From positions 11,203,501-11,267,500 of the forward strand of contig JANJXV010000013.1 in the NCBI GenBank assembly GCA_024803745.1: a stretch of DNA of 64,000 nt. Reading direction: 5' to 3'. The position numbers and the translations under genes are program-made. Of this stretch, positions 32,300 through 43,544 are shown in pieces (the stretch's first letter is position 1; every line of letters starts with the position of its first letter). This DNA comes from Megascapheus bottae (lineage: Eukaryota > Chordata > Mammalia > Rodentia > Geomyidae). The notes under the pieces were generated by a model that had not been told where the DNA came from, did no database searches, and saw nothing but the letters and a program-made list of their open reading frames with translations.

Positions 32300-32720
32300 C
32301 TCCGTAATAGGGCTTGAACACAGGACCTAGGCACTATACCTGTGCTTTTCTGCTCAAGGCTAGTACTCTACCACTTTGTTGTTTTGTTTTGTTTTTGCCA
32401 GTCTTAGGGCTTGAACTCTGGGCCTGAGCACTGTCCTTGGGTTTTCTCAAGGCTAGAGCTCTAGCACTTGAGCCATAGCACCACTGGCTTTTTCTGTGTA
32501 TGTGGTACTGCGGAATTGAACCCATGTCTTCATGCATGCTAGGCAAGCACTCTACTAGTAGGCCAAACTCCTGGTCCTCTACCACTTTGTATTACTGCTC
32601 TACTTCTCATTTTCTGGTCTCAGGGACTTTTCTGCCTAGGCAGACTTTGAACCAAGATCCTCAGATCTCAGCCTCCTGAATAGCTAAGATTATAGGCATG
32701 AGTCACTAGTGCTCAGGATA
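32300..32720 (-). repeat. B1-Geo SINE split by an IDL-Geo
   Basis: The left part (32300-32365) is the Geo end. The right part (32591-32720), ttctggtctcagggactttt to cctcctgaatagctaagatt, is the B1 head complement. The two are separated by a younger SINE with a duplication. Confidence 0.8.
32380..32576 (-). repeat. IDL-Geo SINE nested in a B1-Geo
   Basis: Perfect 14-bp duplication ctctaccactttgt (32366-32379 and 32577-32590). It inserted into the Geo monomer of the host copy, which shows that IDL-Geo activity continued after this B1-Geo. Confidence 0.9.
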
Positions 32721-33162
32721 GTTTTGAAGTTTTTGGCTGAATCCTGCTTAGTATTCCAAGACTTTTCATTTACTCAGAGGTTGATGGTCGCCAGAAGATC
32801 AGCCTCCAAGGTAGCTAGCTGCTCATGTATTTGGTAAGCAAGCAAAGCAGAAGGCCCCAGACTCCGAGTGGACCTCCCTGCATGGCTGAGCATCTTAAGA
32901 ATGTGGGTACCTGGTTTGCCCTAGAGCCGATGATCCAAAAGGGCAACATAATAGCTACAATCTCATAATATGTAGATAGATAGATATAAAATTAAATATA
33001 TGTATATATAAATGAACATAACATATCCCATGAAGGAGAAATTGTTCAAAGCTAGAACTTGATGAGTTGAAATTCATAGCATTTATTTGGTAGGGTTTTC
33101 AAAGGACAGTTTATTTCTACTCTTTGTGACATTAGCTGTGGTGGTTCAAAAGCTGAGTGTGG

Positions 33163-33352
33163 GGGCTGGGAGCTTAGCCTAGTGGTAGTGTTTGCCTAGC
33201 ATGCATGAAGACCTGAGTTCAATTCCTTAGTACCACATACATAGAAAAAGGCAAAAGTGGTGCTGTGGCTCAAGTGGTAGAGCTCTAGCCTTGAGAAAGC
33301 CCAAGGATAGTACTCAGGCCCTGAGTTAAAGCCCTAGGACTAGCCAAAAAAA
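33163..33352 (+). repeat. IDL-Geo SINE
   Basis: Head gctgggagcttagcctagtg; Geo ends ggactagccaaaaaaaaa, followed by a G-run. Confidence 0.82.
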
Positions 33353-33654
33353 AAGGGGTGGGGGGCCTGAGTAAAATATGGAATCATTTCTGACCCTGTT
33401 ATTTATTTGACTAACAGTAATTTTTGCTGTTGCCTAAAATCTGGTGGTGTTATCAACCAGAATATTTGTTTGTGGCATGTCCATGTGACCTAGGCGTCCT
33501 TTCAACACATGGCCAAATTCCAAGGCAAATAACCAAAGACAAGCTACATTTTTATAATGAAATTTTAGAAGTAGAATAGCCTTATTTCTCGCCTTCTTTT
33601 CTTTGTTTTTGTTGTTGTTTGATGGCTGTTGGCGGGGGAGAATAGAGAATGTTG

Positions 33655-33745
33655 TTCTGGCACTGGGGCTTGAACTCAGGGCCTAGTGCTCTTACTTGGC
33701 TTTTTCACTTACAGCTAGGGCTCTATCATTTGAGCCATGCCTTTA
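33655..33745 (-). repeat. Geo-type fragment, old
   Basis: ggcactggggcttgaactca to atcatttgagccatgcc is a decayed Geo monomer complement. Confidence 0.5.
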
Positions 33746-33749
33746 CTTC

Positions 33750-34370
33750 TCTCTTACTTTTGAATACTCACAAGACCATCTACATTCCAGGAAAAGGTTA
33801 ATAGATTCCATCTCTTCATAGAAGCATGGTAGAATTCTAGAAGGCCATGTTGGGTGAGAAATATTAATGTGGCTATTTTTAGAAATCATCATCTGCCACA
33901 GATCACAATTTGCATTCCTCCCACATACTTCATATTCTTTTACCCAAGAAGCCCCAGAGTCTCTTGCCATTGTGGCAAGGACATTGTGCTCTAAATCAAG
34001 TCCAAGTTTGAGTGAGGCTCTTCAGATTCAGTTTTTCTCAATGTGAAGACTTAAGAACTAAGAGACAAATTATCTTCTCTTTACATCTTCAACATACAGT
34101 GGTGAGATGGGCATAGAATAACTACTATTGACCTTTCTGTTCAAAAGGAAAATCATAAAGCACAGCAGAGCCACTGACTTGTAACATTTATGAAACTAAT
34201 TCTCTAAATAGGGCTTTATCTTATGTGTAGGCATATGATTAACTCTAACCCCATCTCCACGACTTCCTGAGTTTTGCTTTTTTAAGTCTTCCTTTTTTTT
34301 TTTTTTTAAGGTTGATAATGCACATTGAGCAATTTCTCACTATGCTTCTTGATCAAAAATTTCAGGATCT
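33750..34370. other. Unique sequence
   Basis: No coding exon or repeat I can name, apart from a T-run at 34293-34308. Confidence 0.45.
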
Positions 34371-34580
34371 GGGAGCCAGGTCTCATACTATAATCCTAGC
34401 TATTCAGGTTAAGATCTGAGGGTTGTGGTTCGAGGCAGCAAGGCAGTAGAGTACATGACTTTTGTTTCTTATTAACTTCCAAAAAGTTGGAAGTAGAACT
34501 GAGGCTCAAATAGTAGAGTGCTAGCCTTAAGCAAAAATGTTAAGGAGCAGGTCAGGCTTTCAATTCAAGCCCCAGTCCTG

Positions 34581-34612
<32 letters not shown>
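34371..34612 (+). repeat. B1-Geo SINE ending in a (CA)n tract
   Basis: agccaggtctcatactataa to gccccagtcctgg, then about 16 CA units. The microsatellite occupies the position of the A tail. Confidence 0.7.
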
Positions 34613-34615
<3 letters not shown>

Positions 34616-34893
34616 AAATTAAGGAGTCTAAAAAGTCATTCCATTATAAATATTTTCTGATTCTGTTCATTTGGACTTATGTTTATATTGATAAAATTTC
34701 ATACAATTTTTTTAATGAGTTGTATTGTTTAGAGTTATGTTGTCCTTTAGTCAAAAGCCACACCAACAAAACCAAATAAACCCTTCTCTATCATAGATTC
34801 CTGTGAAACAGCTGTGGGGCAAAAAGTTTAATACCCACAGCATTTCTATTTTAAATCCCGATTCTACACTATTAAGACTTTTAAAAGGACTCT

Positions 34894-35133
34894 TGTCCAG
34901 GCACTAGTGGCTCATGCCTGTAGTCCTATACTCAGGAGGCTGAGATGTGAGATCATGGTTCGAAGCCAGCAAGAGAAAAGTCCATGTGACTCTTATCTCC
35001 AGTGAACTACTCAGAAAAAGCTAGACGTGGCACTGTGGCTCAAGTGGTAGAAGCCTAACTTTGAGCACAGAGAGGTTCAGGAACAGCACCTAGGACCTGC
35101 CTTCAGAGCCCCAGGACCCGAAAAGCAAACAAA
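34894..35133 (+). repeat. B1-Geo SINE
   Basis: gtccaggcactagtggctca to ccccaggacccgaaaagca, then (AAAC)n. The Geo wording is intermediate (gagcacagagaggttcagga). Confidence 0.8.
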
Positions 35134-35442
35134 CAAAAACAGCCAAAGACCTTTTGCCTCCTTAAATGCCTATAATAAATCTGAAGTCTTTAGAGAGGTT
35201 TTTTACAATCATGACTTCGATTTCATCTTTACACCATATCATCCTGATAATACTATAGATCAAATCTCTGTCCAGAAGCTTACTGGCTTACACTACAGTG
35301 TCAGTGGTATTAATGAGGTTGTGAGAAAAGGGTTAAGGAGCCATTCACAGTTTTTTTTAATTAGTTCAGTTAATTAAAAGCTAGTGAGGAAAAAGTCTCC
35401 AAGAAGACATATGTAATCAGGTCCTTAAAAAGTGGTAGGTCA

Positions 35443-35649
35443 GGGCCGGGAATTTGGCCTACTGGTTGAGTGCTTGCCTAGCATGCACGAAGACCCAGGT
35501 TCGATTCCTCGGTACCACATACATAGAAAAAAAAAAGCCAGAAGTGGTGCTGAGGCTCAAGTGGTACAGCTCTAGCCTTGAGAAAGTCCAAGGACAGTGC
35601 TCAGGCCCTGAGCTTAAGCCCAGGACTGGCAAAAAAAAAAAAAAAAAAA
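35443..35649 (+). repeat. IDL-Geo SINE, little diverged
   Basis: gccgggaatttggcctactg to ctggc plus about 19 A. The flanking aaaaagtggtag/aaagtggaag is probably the target duplication. Confidence 0.88.
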
Positions 35650-35661
35650 GTGGAAGATCCA

Positions 35662-35760
35662 GATTAGATAGATATGTGGCTTAGATAGTATAATGCTCCT
35701 CTAGCAAGCAGGAGGCCCTAAATTCAAACCCCAGTACTACTATCAAACCAACAAACAAAA
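35662..35760 (+). repeat. ID-type monomer, old
   Basis: atatgtggcttagatagtat to accccagtactactatcaaa, then (CAAA)n. Probably the right half of a B1-ID dimer. Confidence 0.5.
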
Positions 35761-35769
35761 ACTGGAATT

Positions 35770-36300
35770 CAAAAGACAATGGAGAAAAGAGCATTCAAAG
35801 CAGAGACAACTGCGATGACAAAAGATGACAAACTCATGATCTAACAATTGGAATTTGAAGAACCATGTATTTCAGTTTATAAAGAATGAGAGATTTAGAG
35901 TAGTTTGATTACTACAAACTGGCTGTACCTCTAGGCCTTGTCCGATACCATCCTACCAGAAAAGGGGCACCTCATTACCACCAAGGGCAAGTTGGACTCT
36001 ATGTTCCATATGTGACATCTGCTGACAGGCAAGAGTAATAATTGGGGAGGGCCTTGTTAGTGCCTTTAAGAATGTTTACGATCTTCTCTGACATGAACCC
36101 AGGAGCTAAACCCAGGCTTCATTTTATCCTAGCTGGGTTAGAAGTCTTTCTGATGGTGGTGGCAGGGAGGCTATAGTTTGTTTTCTGTGGTAACCAGCCA
36201 TAGTAGAGTGCTTATTATCTAATTGTTTTGTTTTATTTTATGTGGTTACCCTCTTCCCAGTTTATTGACTATAAAGAGCTGGCTTTTTTTTTTCTTTTTT
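35770..36300. other. Unique sequence
   Basis: Nothing recognisable; no open frame with exon-like ends. Confidence 0.4.
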
Positions 36301-36318
36301 ACAAATGTTGTACAATTT

Positions 36319-36553
36319 AGCTGGGCCCAGTGGATATGCCTGTAATCTTAGCTACTCAGGAGGCTGAGATCTGAGGATCAAGGTTCAAAGCCATCCAGGG
36401 CACCAAAGGACCTGAGACTCTTATCTCCAATTAACCTCTAGAAAATGGGAAGTGGAGCTTGGCTCATGGGTAGGGTGGTAGCCTTGAGCTGAAGAGCTCA
36501 GGGACAGCGCTCAGGCCGAGATCAAGCCCCATGACCTACCAAAAAAAAAAAAA
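36319..36553 (+). repeat. B1-Geo SINE
   Basis: gctgggcccagtggatatgc to catgacctaccaaaaaa. The flanks gttgtacaattta/gttgtgcagttta look like a duplication with two substitutions. Confidence 0.82.
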
Positions 36554-36671
36554 GTTGTGCAGTTTATTCTTTATGTTCCTAGACCATTTCCCTTTAGAAT
36601 AGCTACATTTGAGGTGTTAAACAATGATATGAGAGTAGAAGCTATTTTAAAACTGTGTTTTTCTCATTCTT

Positions 36672-36869
36672 TCTTTTCTTGCCAGTCCAGGGCTTGAACT
36701 CAGGGCCTGAGTATTGTCCTTGAGCTTTCTCAAGGCTAGAGCTCTACCAGTTAAGCCAGAGCACCATTTCTGGCTTTTTTTTTTTTTTCTATGTGATACT
36801 CAGGAATCGAACTTGGATCTTCATGCATGCTAGGCAAGCACTGTACCACTAAGCCAAACTCCTGGCCCC
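36672..36869 (-). repeat. IDL-Geo SINE
   Basis: A minus copy with an internal T-run expansion (36774-36789) at the junction of the two monomers. Confidence 0.8.
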
Positions 36870-36877
36870 AACAGTGT

Positions 36878-37114
36878 GTTTTTTGGTTTTTGGTTTTTTG
36901 GTGGGCTTGAACTGAGCCTGGGCACTGTCCCTGAGCTCTTCAGCTCAAGGCTAACATCCTGCCCTTGATCCAAGTCCCACTTGCTGTTTTTTAGAGGTTA
37001 GTTGGAGATAAGAGTCTCAGGTCCTTTTATGCCCTGGCTGGCTTTGAACCTTGATCCTCAGATCTCAGCCTCCTGAGTAGCTAGGATTATAGGCATGAGC
37101 TACCGCGCCTGGCA
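36878..37114 (-). repeat. B1-Geo SINE
   Basis: A T/G-rich tail, the Geo complement, then ttagttggagataagagtct and the B1 head complement ending ccgcgcctggc. It is adjacent to two IDL-Geo copies, forming a SINE cluster. Confidence 0.82.
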
Positions 37115-37179
37115 ATAGAAAACTTAAAACAAGAAAACTTTCAGAGCACTACTAGGTTTACAGAAACTTTAAAGAGCCT

Positions 37180-37377
37180 TTTTTTTTTTTTTGGCCAGTC
37201 TTAGGGCTTGAACTCAGGGGCTGAGCACTGTCTTTGGGCTTTCTCAAGATTAGCACTCTACTCCTTGAGCCACAGCACCGCTTCCAGCTTTTTTTGTGTA
37301 GGTGGTACCAAGGAATTGAATCCAGGACTTCATACATACTAGGTGAGCACTCTACCACTAGGCCACGCTCCTAACCA
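37180..37377 (-). repeat. IDL-Geo SINE
   Basis: A minus copy running from ggccagtcttagggcttgaa to gcactctaccactaggccac. Confidence 0.82.
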
Positions 37378-37849
37378 GATAGAAGCTTTTTAAAATTATT
37401 GGGAACCCCACTCCCACATACATTCATATAATGACATTTGCTCTGTCATTAGCATGTTGTTTCAGTATTGGATGTGGTAAAACATAGGATCTGGCATCAA
37501 CATGGCATGATTAGGAAAAGTTCATAATTTACATGAATTTAGGGTGGGGGGCAGTGCTGAAGTTTGAACTCAAAGGCTTATCCCAGGCAAGAGCTGGCCC
37601 TTTGTAAGAAAAAAAATTTTTCCCATGTATTTTTTTTGTAATTAATAGAAGGGTTACATTATTATTCACCAGACAGAAGGTGCATTACTTCACAAACATT
37701 GGTACCCTTTCTCGTGTCTTGGCCCCCATTTCCTTCCCCCAACCCCCGTCCCTGTAAGACAAAAATTTTTAAAAATAAAAAAAAAATCCATGTCCATCTG
37801 CATTTCTAATGACTAACTTCTCCAGTACCTAGCCTAGGATATCTGAAAG

Positions 37850-37912
37850 AAAAGGGAAGGAAGGGAGGGCGGGAGGGAGGGAAAGAAAGAAAGAGAGAGA
37901 AAAGAAGGAAAA
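37850..37912 (+). repeat. GA-rich simple repeat
   Basis: A purine run of GGGA/GAAA units. Confidence 0.7.
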
Positions 37913-38169
37913 TCCTGAAGAGTGTAACACAATGTGTTCATTAGGTTCTAGGTCTTAGCTGGTCTGTCTGCTTCTCTCACCTTTCAGCGTCTTCTTATGC
38001 TTGTTTTATGAAAGTTTTACATATACTATTTTACATGCAATAGGAGTTTTAGCTGTACCTAAGCAGGAAGAATACACTTTTTTTTGGTGAATGGCAAACT
38101 CAGATTCAATGCGTTTTTACAAAGATACAATAACCATACTCTGCGAAAGGCAATGTTAAAAGAATGAAA

Positions 38170-38510
38170 AGGAAAACTATAGATTGAGAAAAAAATACTT
38201 GTAAAACATCTGCCAAAGAATTTGTATCCAAGAAAATAATCCAGTTTTAAAAACAGGCAAAAGACTTGAAAAGACACTACACTAAAAAAAGATATAAGAC
38301 GGCAATTAAGAACATGAAAATGTACTGAATATGATTAACTGTTAGAGAAATGAATATTGTACTCATGGTGTAATACACTATACACCTAATAGAATGAAAG
38401 AACTAAAATATACTGACAATATTATGTTATAGTATGAATATAGAGCCACTGAGAATAGGCATGCAAAGTGGAACAGAACGTTCATAAAGGTGCTTAAGAA
38501 ATGCTGTCAA
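38170..38510 (+). mobile_element. Degraded L1 ORF2 3' region
   Basis: aggcaaaagacttgaaaaga followed by cactacactaaaaaaagata, and gtaatacactatacaccta, follow the conserved end of L1 ORF2. Stops and indels are frequent, so it is non-functional and old. Confidence 0.6.
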
Positions 38511-38519
38511 GCAAGAAGA

Positions 38520-39920
38520 TGGATTCTTTCCATCACAGAGGGCTTCATAGCACAAATTGCAATTAGGTTGATCCTTACTAGATTAGTAGTTTCTTACCAA
38601 AAATGAGTATGGAAAAAATATCAGGGATCTCAATGTAAAGGAATAGGAGGAGTTAAGGCATGGAACTATAAATGAACATACAGAATGGAACCTCCAATGG
38701 CAACCTCAAAAAGTAAAATGAGAATGGGTAGGTTCTTGTTTGCCTCACACTCTCACTTGGCTTGTCTACTCCCACTTGTATTCTATCACTTGAACCACAT
38801 CTCCATCTCTGAGATGTTAGACTCGGATGTAGTCCTCAGCTGGGAGTGCTCATCAGAATAGCTTGGGGGAACCTCTGTTAAATGATAACCTTACATGGCT
38901 GTTGATGTGATGTCTCTGCCCTAACAGTTTCTGGGGTTGTGATTTTCACTATTTCTCATGGAAGAGCCACAGTCTTAATAACACAAGTTATTGCCATTTG
39001 TTCAATCTGTGTTAGAACACAAGTGGCAGAAACACTGTGCTCTAGACCATGACCTGACACTGATTAATGACTTGATTATTTAAAAAAAAAATCCCAAAGA
39101 GAATTGCAAATGAAAATAGAAATAGAGACGTAGTGTCACACATCATGTTTTCCCCTAGTTCATTTTGGGAAAAATAACATTTTTTAAGGTTCACCCAAGT
39201 GCTAAGATGCCTCAGGTGAGGAGCTGATGATTTTTAGTAATTATCCAAGGTGAGATCCAAGATATTTCACAAATATGGAAATAATAATCCTGTCAGAAAT
39301 GGAAATCAGCTATCATGGAGAAAGGGACTATAAATCCAAACATAATATCCAACTTGTCTTCACCTCAGAGAGTTTCCAGCTGTTTATGACGTTCTGCTGT
39401 GATTTGCCAGGGATGAAATGCATTTTTAAAACTCTGTTCCAGCCAGCTGAATGGAAAGCTTGGAGCCATAGTCTCTTTCAAGAAGTGCTGAGCACTTGTG
39501 AAGTCTGCAGAGAAATAGTAGAAGGTGTCCACTTTCATGTCAGTTCCAATTAACATCTTTTTCTGGCAGCCCCAGAATTAATTATTAATTTCTAAGTGAG
39601 CTGGTGGAAGATTAGATAAGGTTTTATCTCTATTGAGCTGAAAAGGCCTTGTTGAGGTGCTAGTGGGCTTTATAGTTATCACTTCAAGGCTAGTACTTCA
39701 AATCCAAGACTTGCTAAAGGCAGAGGAAATTTAAATAGAAAACACATTTATTGTAATCTCAGGAGGTATGTCTGTTGAGAAAAGATTGTGGGAAGTAAAT
39801 AAACCAAATAATGCCCATATGAGTGTGCACAAATGCACATACATTCACACAAGTATACAAACCAATCAGCAGTAATAGTTATTATGCCAGGTTATAATTC
39901 TATTAAAACCTTTTTGAGAA
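38520..39920. other. Unique sequence, possibly conserved at 39240-39620
   Basis: No young repeats over 1.4 kb. The 39240-39620 part is of balanced composition and ends in an AT-rich, homeobox-site-like stretch (attaattattaatttc). Open frames overlap on both strands, which is more typical of conserved non-coding DNA than of an exon. Confidence 0.35.
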
Positions 39921-39921
39921 T

Positions 39922-40142
39922 AATTCTGTAATCATAGCTACTCAAGAGGCTGAGATTTGAGGATTGTGGTTCAAAGCCAGCCCAGGCGTGAAAGTCCATG
40001 AGACTCTTAATTCCAATTAACCACCAGAAAACTGGAAGTAATACTGTGACTCAAGTGGTAGAGCGCCAACCTTGAGCTTCTGAAGAGCTCAGGGACAGCA
40101 CCTAGGCCCAGAGTTCAAGCCCCATGACTGATGAAAAAGAAA
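39922..40142 (+). repeat. B1-Geo SINE, 5'-truncated
   Basis: It starts inside the head (tctgtaatcatagctactca) and Geo is complete to cccatgactgatg. Confidence 0.78.
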
Positions 40143-40361
40143 AAGACTAAGACTTTTTTGTGGCAATGTCATGCCTACAGTCACACTGTCCTCCTTTGAG
40201 GGTCCCCAATTAGGCTTTGGATCTTAATACTCTACCCTTTAACCATATCCTTCCCAATCTTCCTCCATGTCTATCTTTTGAAATTTGTCAGAAATCCTCA
40301 TTCTTTCTCTTTTTTGAAAATGCTCTGTAAATACAAATAGGAGTGGGAAATGTTCTATGGG

Positions 40362-40520
40362 TCCAGAAGTTCTGGGTTTGAAATCTGCTTTCAATCTCTT
40401 TAACAAGTTATAGCATCTCTTTGTGCCTCAGTTTTCTCCAGATGTTTTTAGGAGATTTAATGTGATAAAGTATGAGAAGCATCTACTCTGAGACTGGTAT
40501 AGAATACATTGTCAGTGAGT
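40362..40520 (+). repeat. MIR
   Basis: agttctgggtttgaaatctg and ctttgtgcctcagttttctc follow MIR forward. Confidence 0.65.
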
Positions 40521-40760
40521 TAACGTTAGCCTTATTTACCTTGTTCTAGGAAAGTAGCTTAGTGCCTTCCAAGTGTTATCTCCCTCTGCCTATACATTCT
40601 TTAACTTCTTCATTAGGTTTATTTGCCCAGTCATTTATCAGATAGTTTCCCTCCTCTATTCCATGGTACCCTATTTATGCCTCTTTAAAAAACAACAACA
40701 ACAACAAAAAAAAAAAAAAACACTTCTTAGGATGACTTGTTCTATGAAACTTACTGTGTT

Positions 40761-40935
40761 GGGGCCAGGAGTTTGGCCTAGTGGTAGAGTGCTTGCCTAG
40801 CATGCACGAATACCCAGGTTCGATTCCTTGGTACCACATACATAGCAAAAAGCTAGAAGTGGTGCTGAGGCTCAAGTGATAGAGTGCCTTGAGAAAGTCC
40901 AAGAACAGTGCTCAAGCCCTGAGCCTAAAAAAAAC
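40761..40935 (+). repeat. IDL-Geo SINE, 3' end shortened
   Basis: Duplication aacttactgtgtt (40748-40760 and 40936-40948). The last part of Geo is replaced by a short A-run directly after ccctgagcct. Confidence 0.85.
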
Positions 40936-40949
40936 AACTTACTGTGTTT

Positions 40950-42725
40950 CCCTTTTCTATAGGCTGAAAAATGCCTCAAAGGCACTATCTTTACTATCTT
41001 TAACAACTATCATAGGAACTAGTTTAGGAAAGAGATTCTGTAAATGGTTGTCTAATTGAAATAACGTTTAATCCTCTTTTCTGGGGAGGCAACATGTCTT
41101 CTCCCAAACAAACGATGAGTGGACTAAGTAGCAAGGAGGAAATTCCCCTGCAATTAAGTGGTTCATAGTTGATTGCTGTCCATTCAATCCAAATAAGCAG
41201 AGCCTCATTTTCCAGATGTCTTTGTTTTTCCCATATCCAGCACATCTAGCCTAGCCAGCCTAGAGGAATTGTCTCATAAGAATAACCCACATGTCTTTTT
41301 TTTTTCTGCTGATCTGATTAGAGACTGAAATATTTTCCTTGAAGAAAGTATACAAGAGTAAAGTTTTCCTCTATCTTTTTCCAAAGGATAGAAAGTGAGG
41401 GTAAAAAAGAAAAATTGAAATCAGGAAAATCTCTATCTTAAACTATGAAGAACACTAGGGTTATACATAACAGATACTCTTCTGGGTGAAACCTTAAGAG
41501 CTCAAGTCGTAAAGAACTCTAACCATGAATTGATCTTAGCAAAATGAACAGAAAAAAAAAATCCTTCCTGGAAGTTATTTTTTGCAATGCTACCTATACC
41601 AATGAAGAAATAATCTAAAACTTCAACTCAATACATAAGTTCTTTGAAATTCTAAGTGCAGGGCACTGGAATTGAGGAGAAACTGGTGAAGCCTTTACTG
41701 ATGAATAGACATCTAACTTTAGTCTACTGTTCTATGCACTCATTTTCTTCATAGGGAAAAGCACCATGTTTCAGTCAGCATTCAGTTAAAAGAAGCAGGG
41801 CTACGATGAGTTAATGGATAAGGAATTTATTACAGTAATTCCAGCTTTCACGATTGTTATAATAGCTAGGAAAGTCCTAGCTAAAAGTAGAAAAAGGCAG
41901 GGTATAAATGGTGTCACCAGCCTGCAGAAGATGCCAAGCACACCTACCTCTCACAAAAGAACTGTGTAGAAATTGCTGTTGGAGATGTCTACAGAACCTG
42001 TGGTATACACCCTGGAGGTAGGCTAGAAGTTGCTATTGATCAGCAGAGTCAGCAGTCAGAAAGTGCTGGGTGGTGTAGGAGATTGAAGACAAGCTGCAGC
42101 CTGCTAGCACCTCCACATCAGTTGGTGTTACGAATCGCATGACTGCCAGAGAGCAGTGACTATAGATTCCCTTCCCAAATCTCAAGCATCTATTGCTTTT
42201 AACCAACTTTAAACTACAGTTGTACAGCTGCAGTTTAACCAAGCTGACCACACATTTATTTCCTCTGTAGCCAAAAAGTAATTTCTACTTTCTCTCAATT
42301 TTCTGCACTGGAAAGACTGGACTTTTAGGCTCTAATGGGCCTATTTCCTAATCCTGATTCTGATCCTCTCTAGTTATATGACTACAAGTGAATACTCATT
42401 TCTGAACCTTAATGCATCTGAAGGAGATCTTTTCTTGATAGCCCCTGTGCTTATACCCCACAGTGTCCTGGAACTTCTGTTTTTCTTTTCTGTCTTTCAC
42501 CAACCTGAGAACTCCCCAAGAGCAAAGACTTTCATTGTCTTTAACCTGAGAACTTAGGGTAGAGAACACAAAATATGCCAACAAAGCAGTAATTTGTCAG
42601 AGGGGAAAATGCAAATGGGAATGAGAGTCAGAGGCATGAATATTTCAAGTGGTAGATCTAAGAGGTGATATCAAGTAATAAAAGAATCAAGTCCATGAGC
42701 CAGGAATCACAATGATTAAAATGTG
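40950..42725. other. Unique sequence with weak MIR traces
   Basis: Balanced, repeat-poor sequence. A weak MIR-like piece lies at about 42310-42420. No exon is supported. Confidence 0.4.
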
Positions 42726-42731
42726 TGGGCA

Positions 42732-42967
42732 AAGCTGGGTGTGGTGGCTCATGCCTGTAATCCTAGCTACTCAGGAGGTTGAGATCTGAGAATCGAGGTT
42801 CAAAGCCAGCCTGGGCACTAAAGTCTGTGAGACTCATTTCCAATTAACTACTAGAAAACCAGAGCGGCGCAGTGCTCAAGGGGTAGGGCAGTAGCCTTGA
42901 GCTGAAGAGCTCAGGGACAATGCCCAGGCCCAGAGTTCAAATCCCATTACCAAAAAAAAAAAAAAAA
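42732..42967 (+). repeat. B1-Geo SINE, near full length
   Basis: gctgggtgtggtggctcatg to the A tail. One of the best-preserved copies and a good reference for the family. Confidence 0.88.
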
Positions 42968-43318
42968 TCAGATCATGCTACACACTGACTCTCTCTCATT
43001 CCCACATGGATCAAGTGTTATTTGTTCTTTTAGATGCTATGTGTGTTTTGTTTGTAACTCTCTATCCTTACCACACCCTTTTGTCATCACACTTGTACTT
43101 TTATTCTAGGAGGAGAAATGTTTCTTTATTTCTGTCTCTGTGAAAAGTAAAAAATGGAGGTTAGACAATAAATGTAGCATTTCAGAAAATGGGGAAAGGC
43201 ATCTTTTTTGTGGAAGAAAGCAAAGCCAATCTCTTGGAAGACTGCACCTTTCTCTGAAGCCCAGTTCCCTTTTGTTTATATTATCTGCAGGGTTAGCTTT
43301 GTTAAGACTGATGGATTC

Positions 43319-43530
43319 GGGGTCGGGAGTTTGGCCTAGTGGTAGAGTGCTTGCCTAGCATGCACGAAGACCCGGGTTTAATTCCTCGGTACCCCACATA
43401 CATAGCAAAAAGCTAGAAGTGGTGCTGAGGCTCAAGTGGTAGAGCTCTAGCCTTGAGAAAGTCCAAGGACAGTGCTCAAGCCCTGAGCTCAAGCCCAGGA
43501 CTGGCAAAAAAAAAAAAAAAAAAAAAAAAA
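43319..43530 (+). repeat. IDL-Geo SINE, young
   Basis: Duplication gactgatggattc (43306-43318 and 43531-43543), 25-A uninterrupted tail and few differences from the majority sequence. All three suggest a recent insertion. Confidence 0.92.
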
Positions 43531-43544
43531 GACTGATGGATTCA

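Noticed and set aside
43370..43390. tRNA-like A and B boxes (ttcgattcc and relatives) at many places
   Set aside because: They belong to the ID-like SINE head. No cloverleaf with intact anticodon stem and acceptor pairing is present, so no tRNA gene is called.
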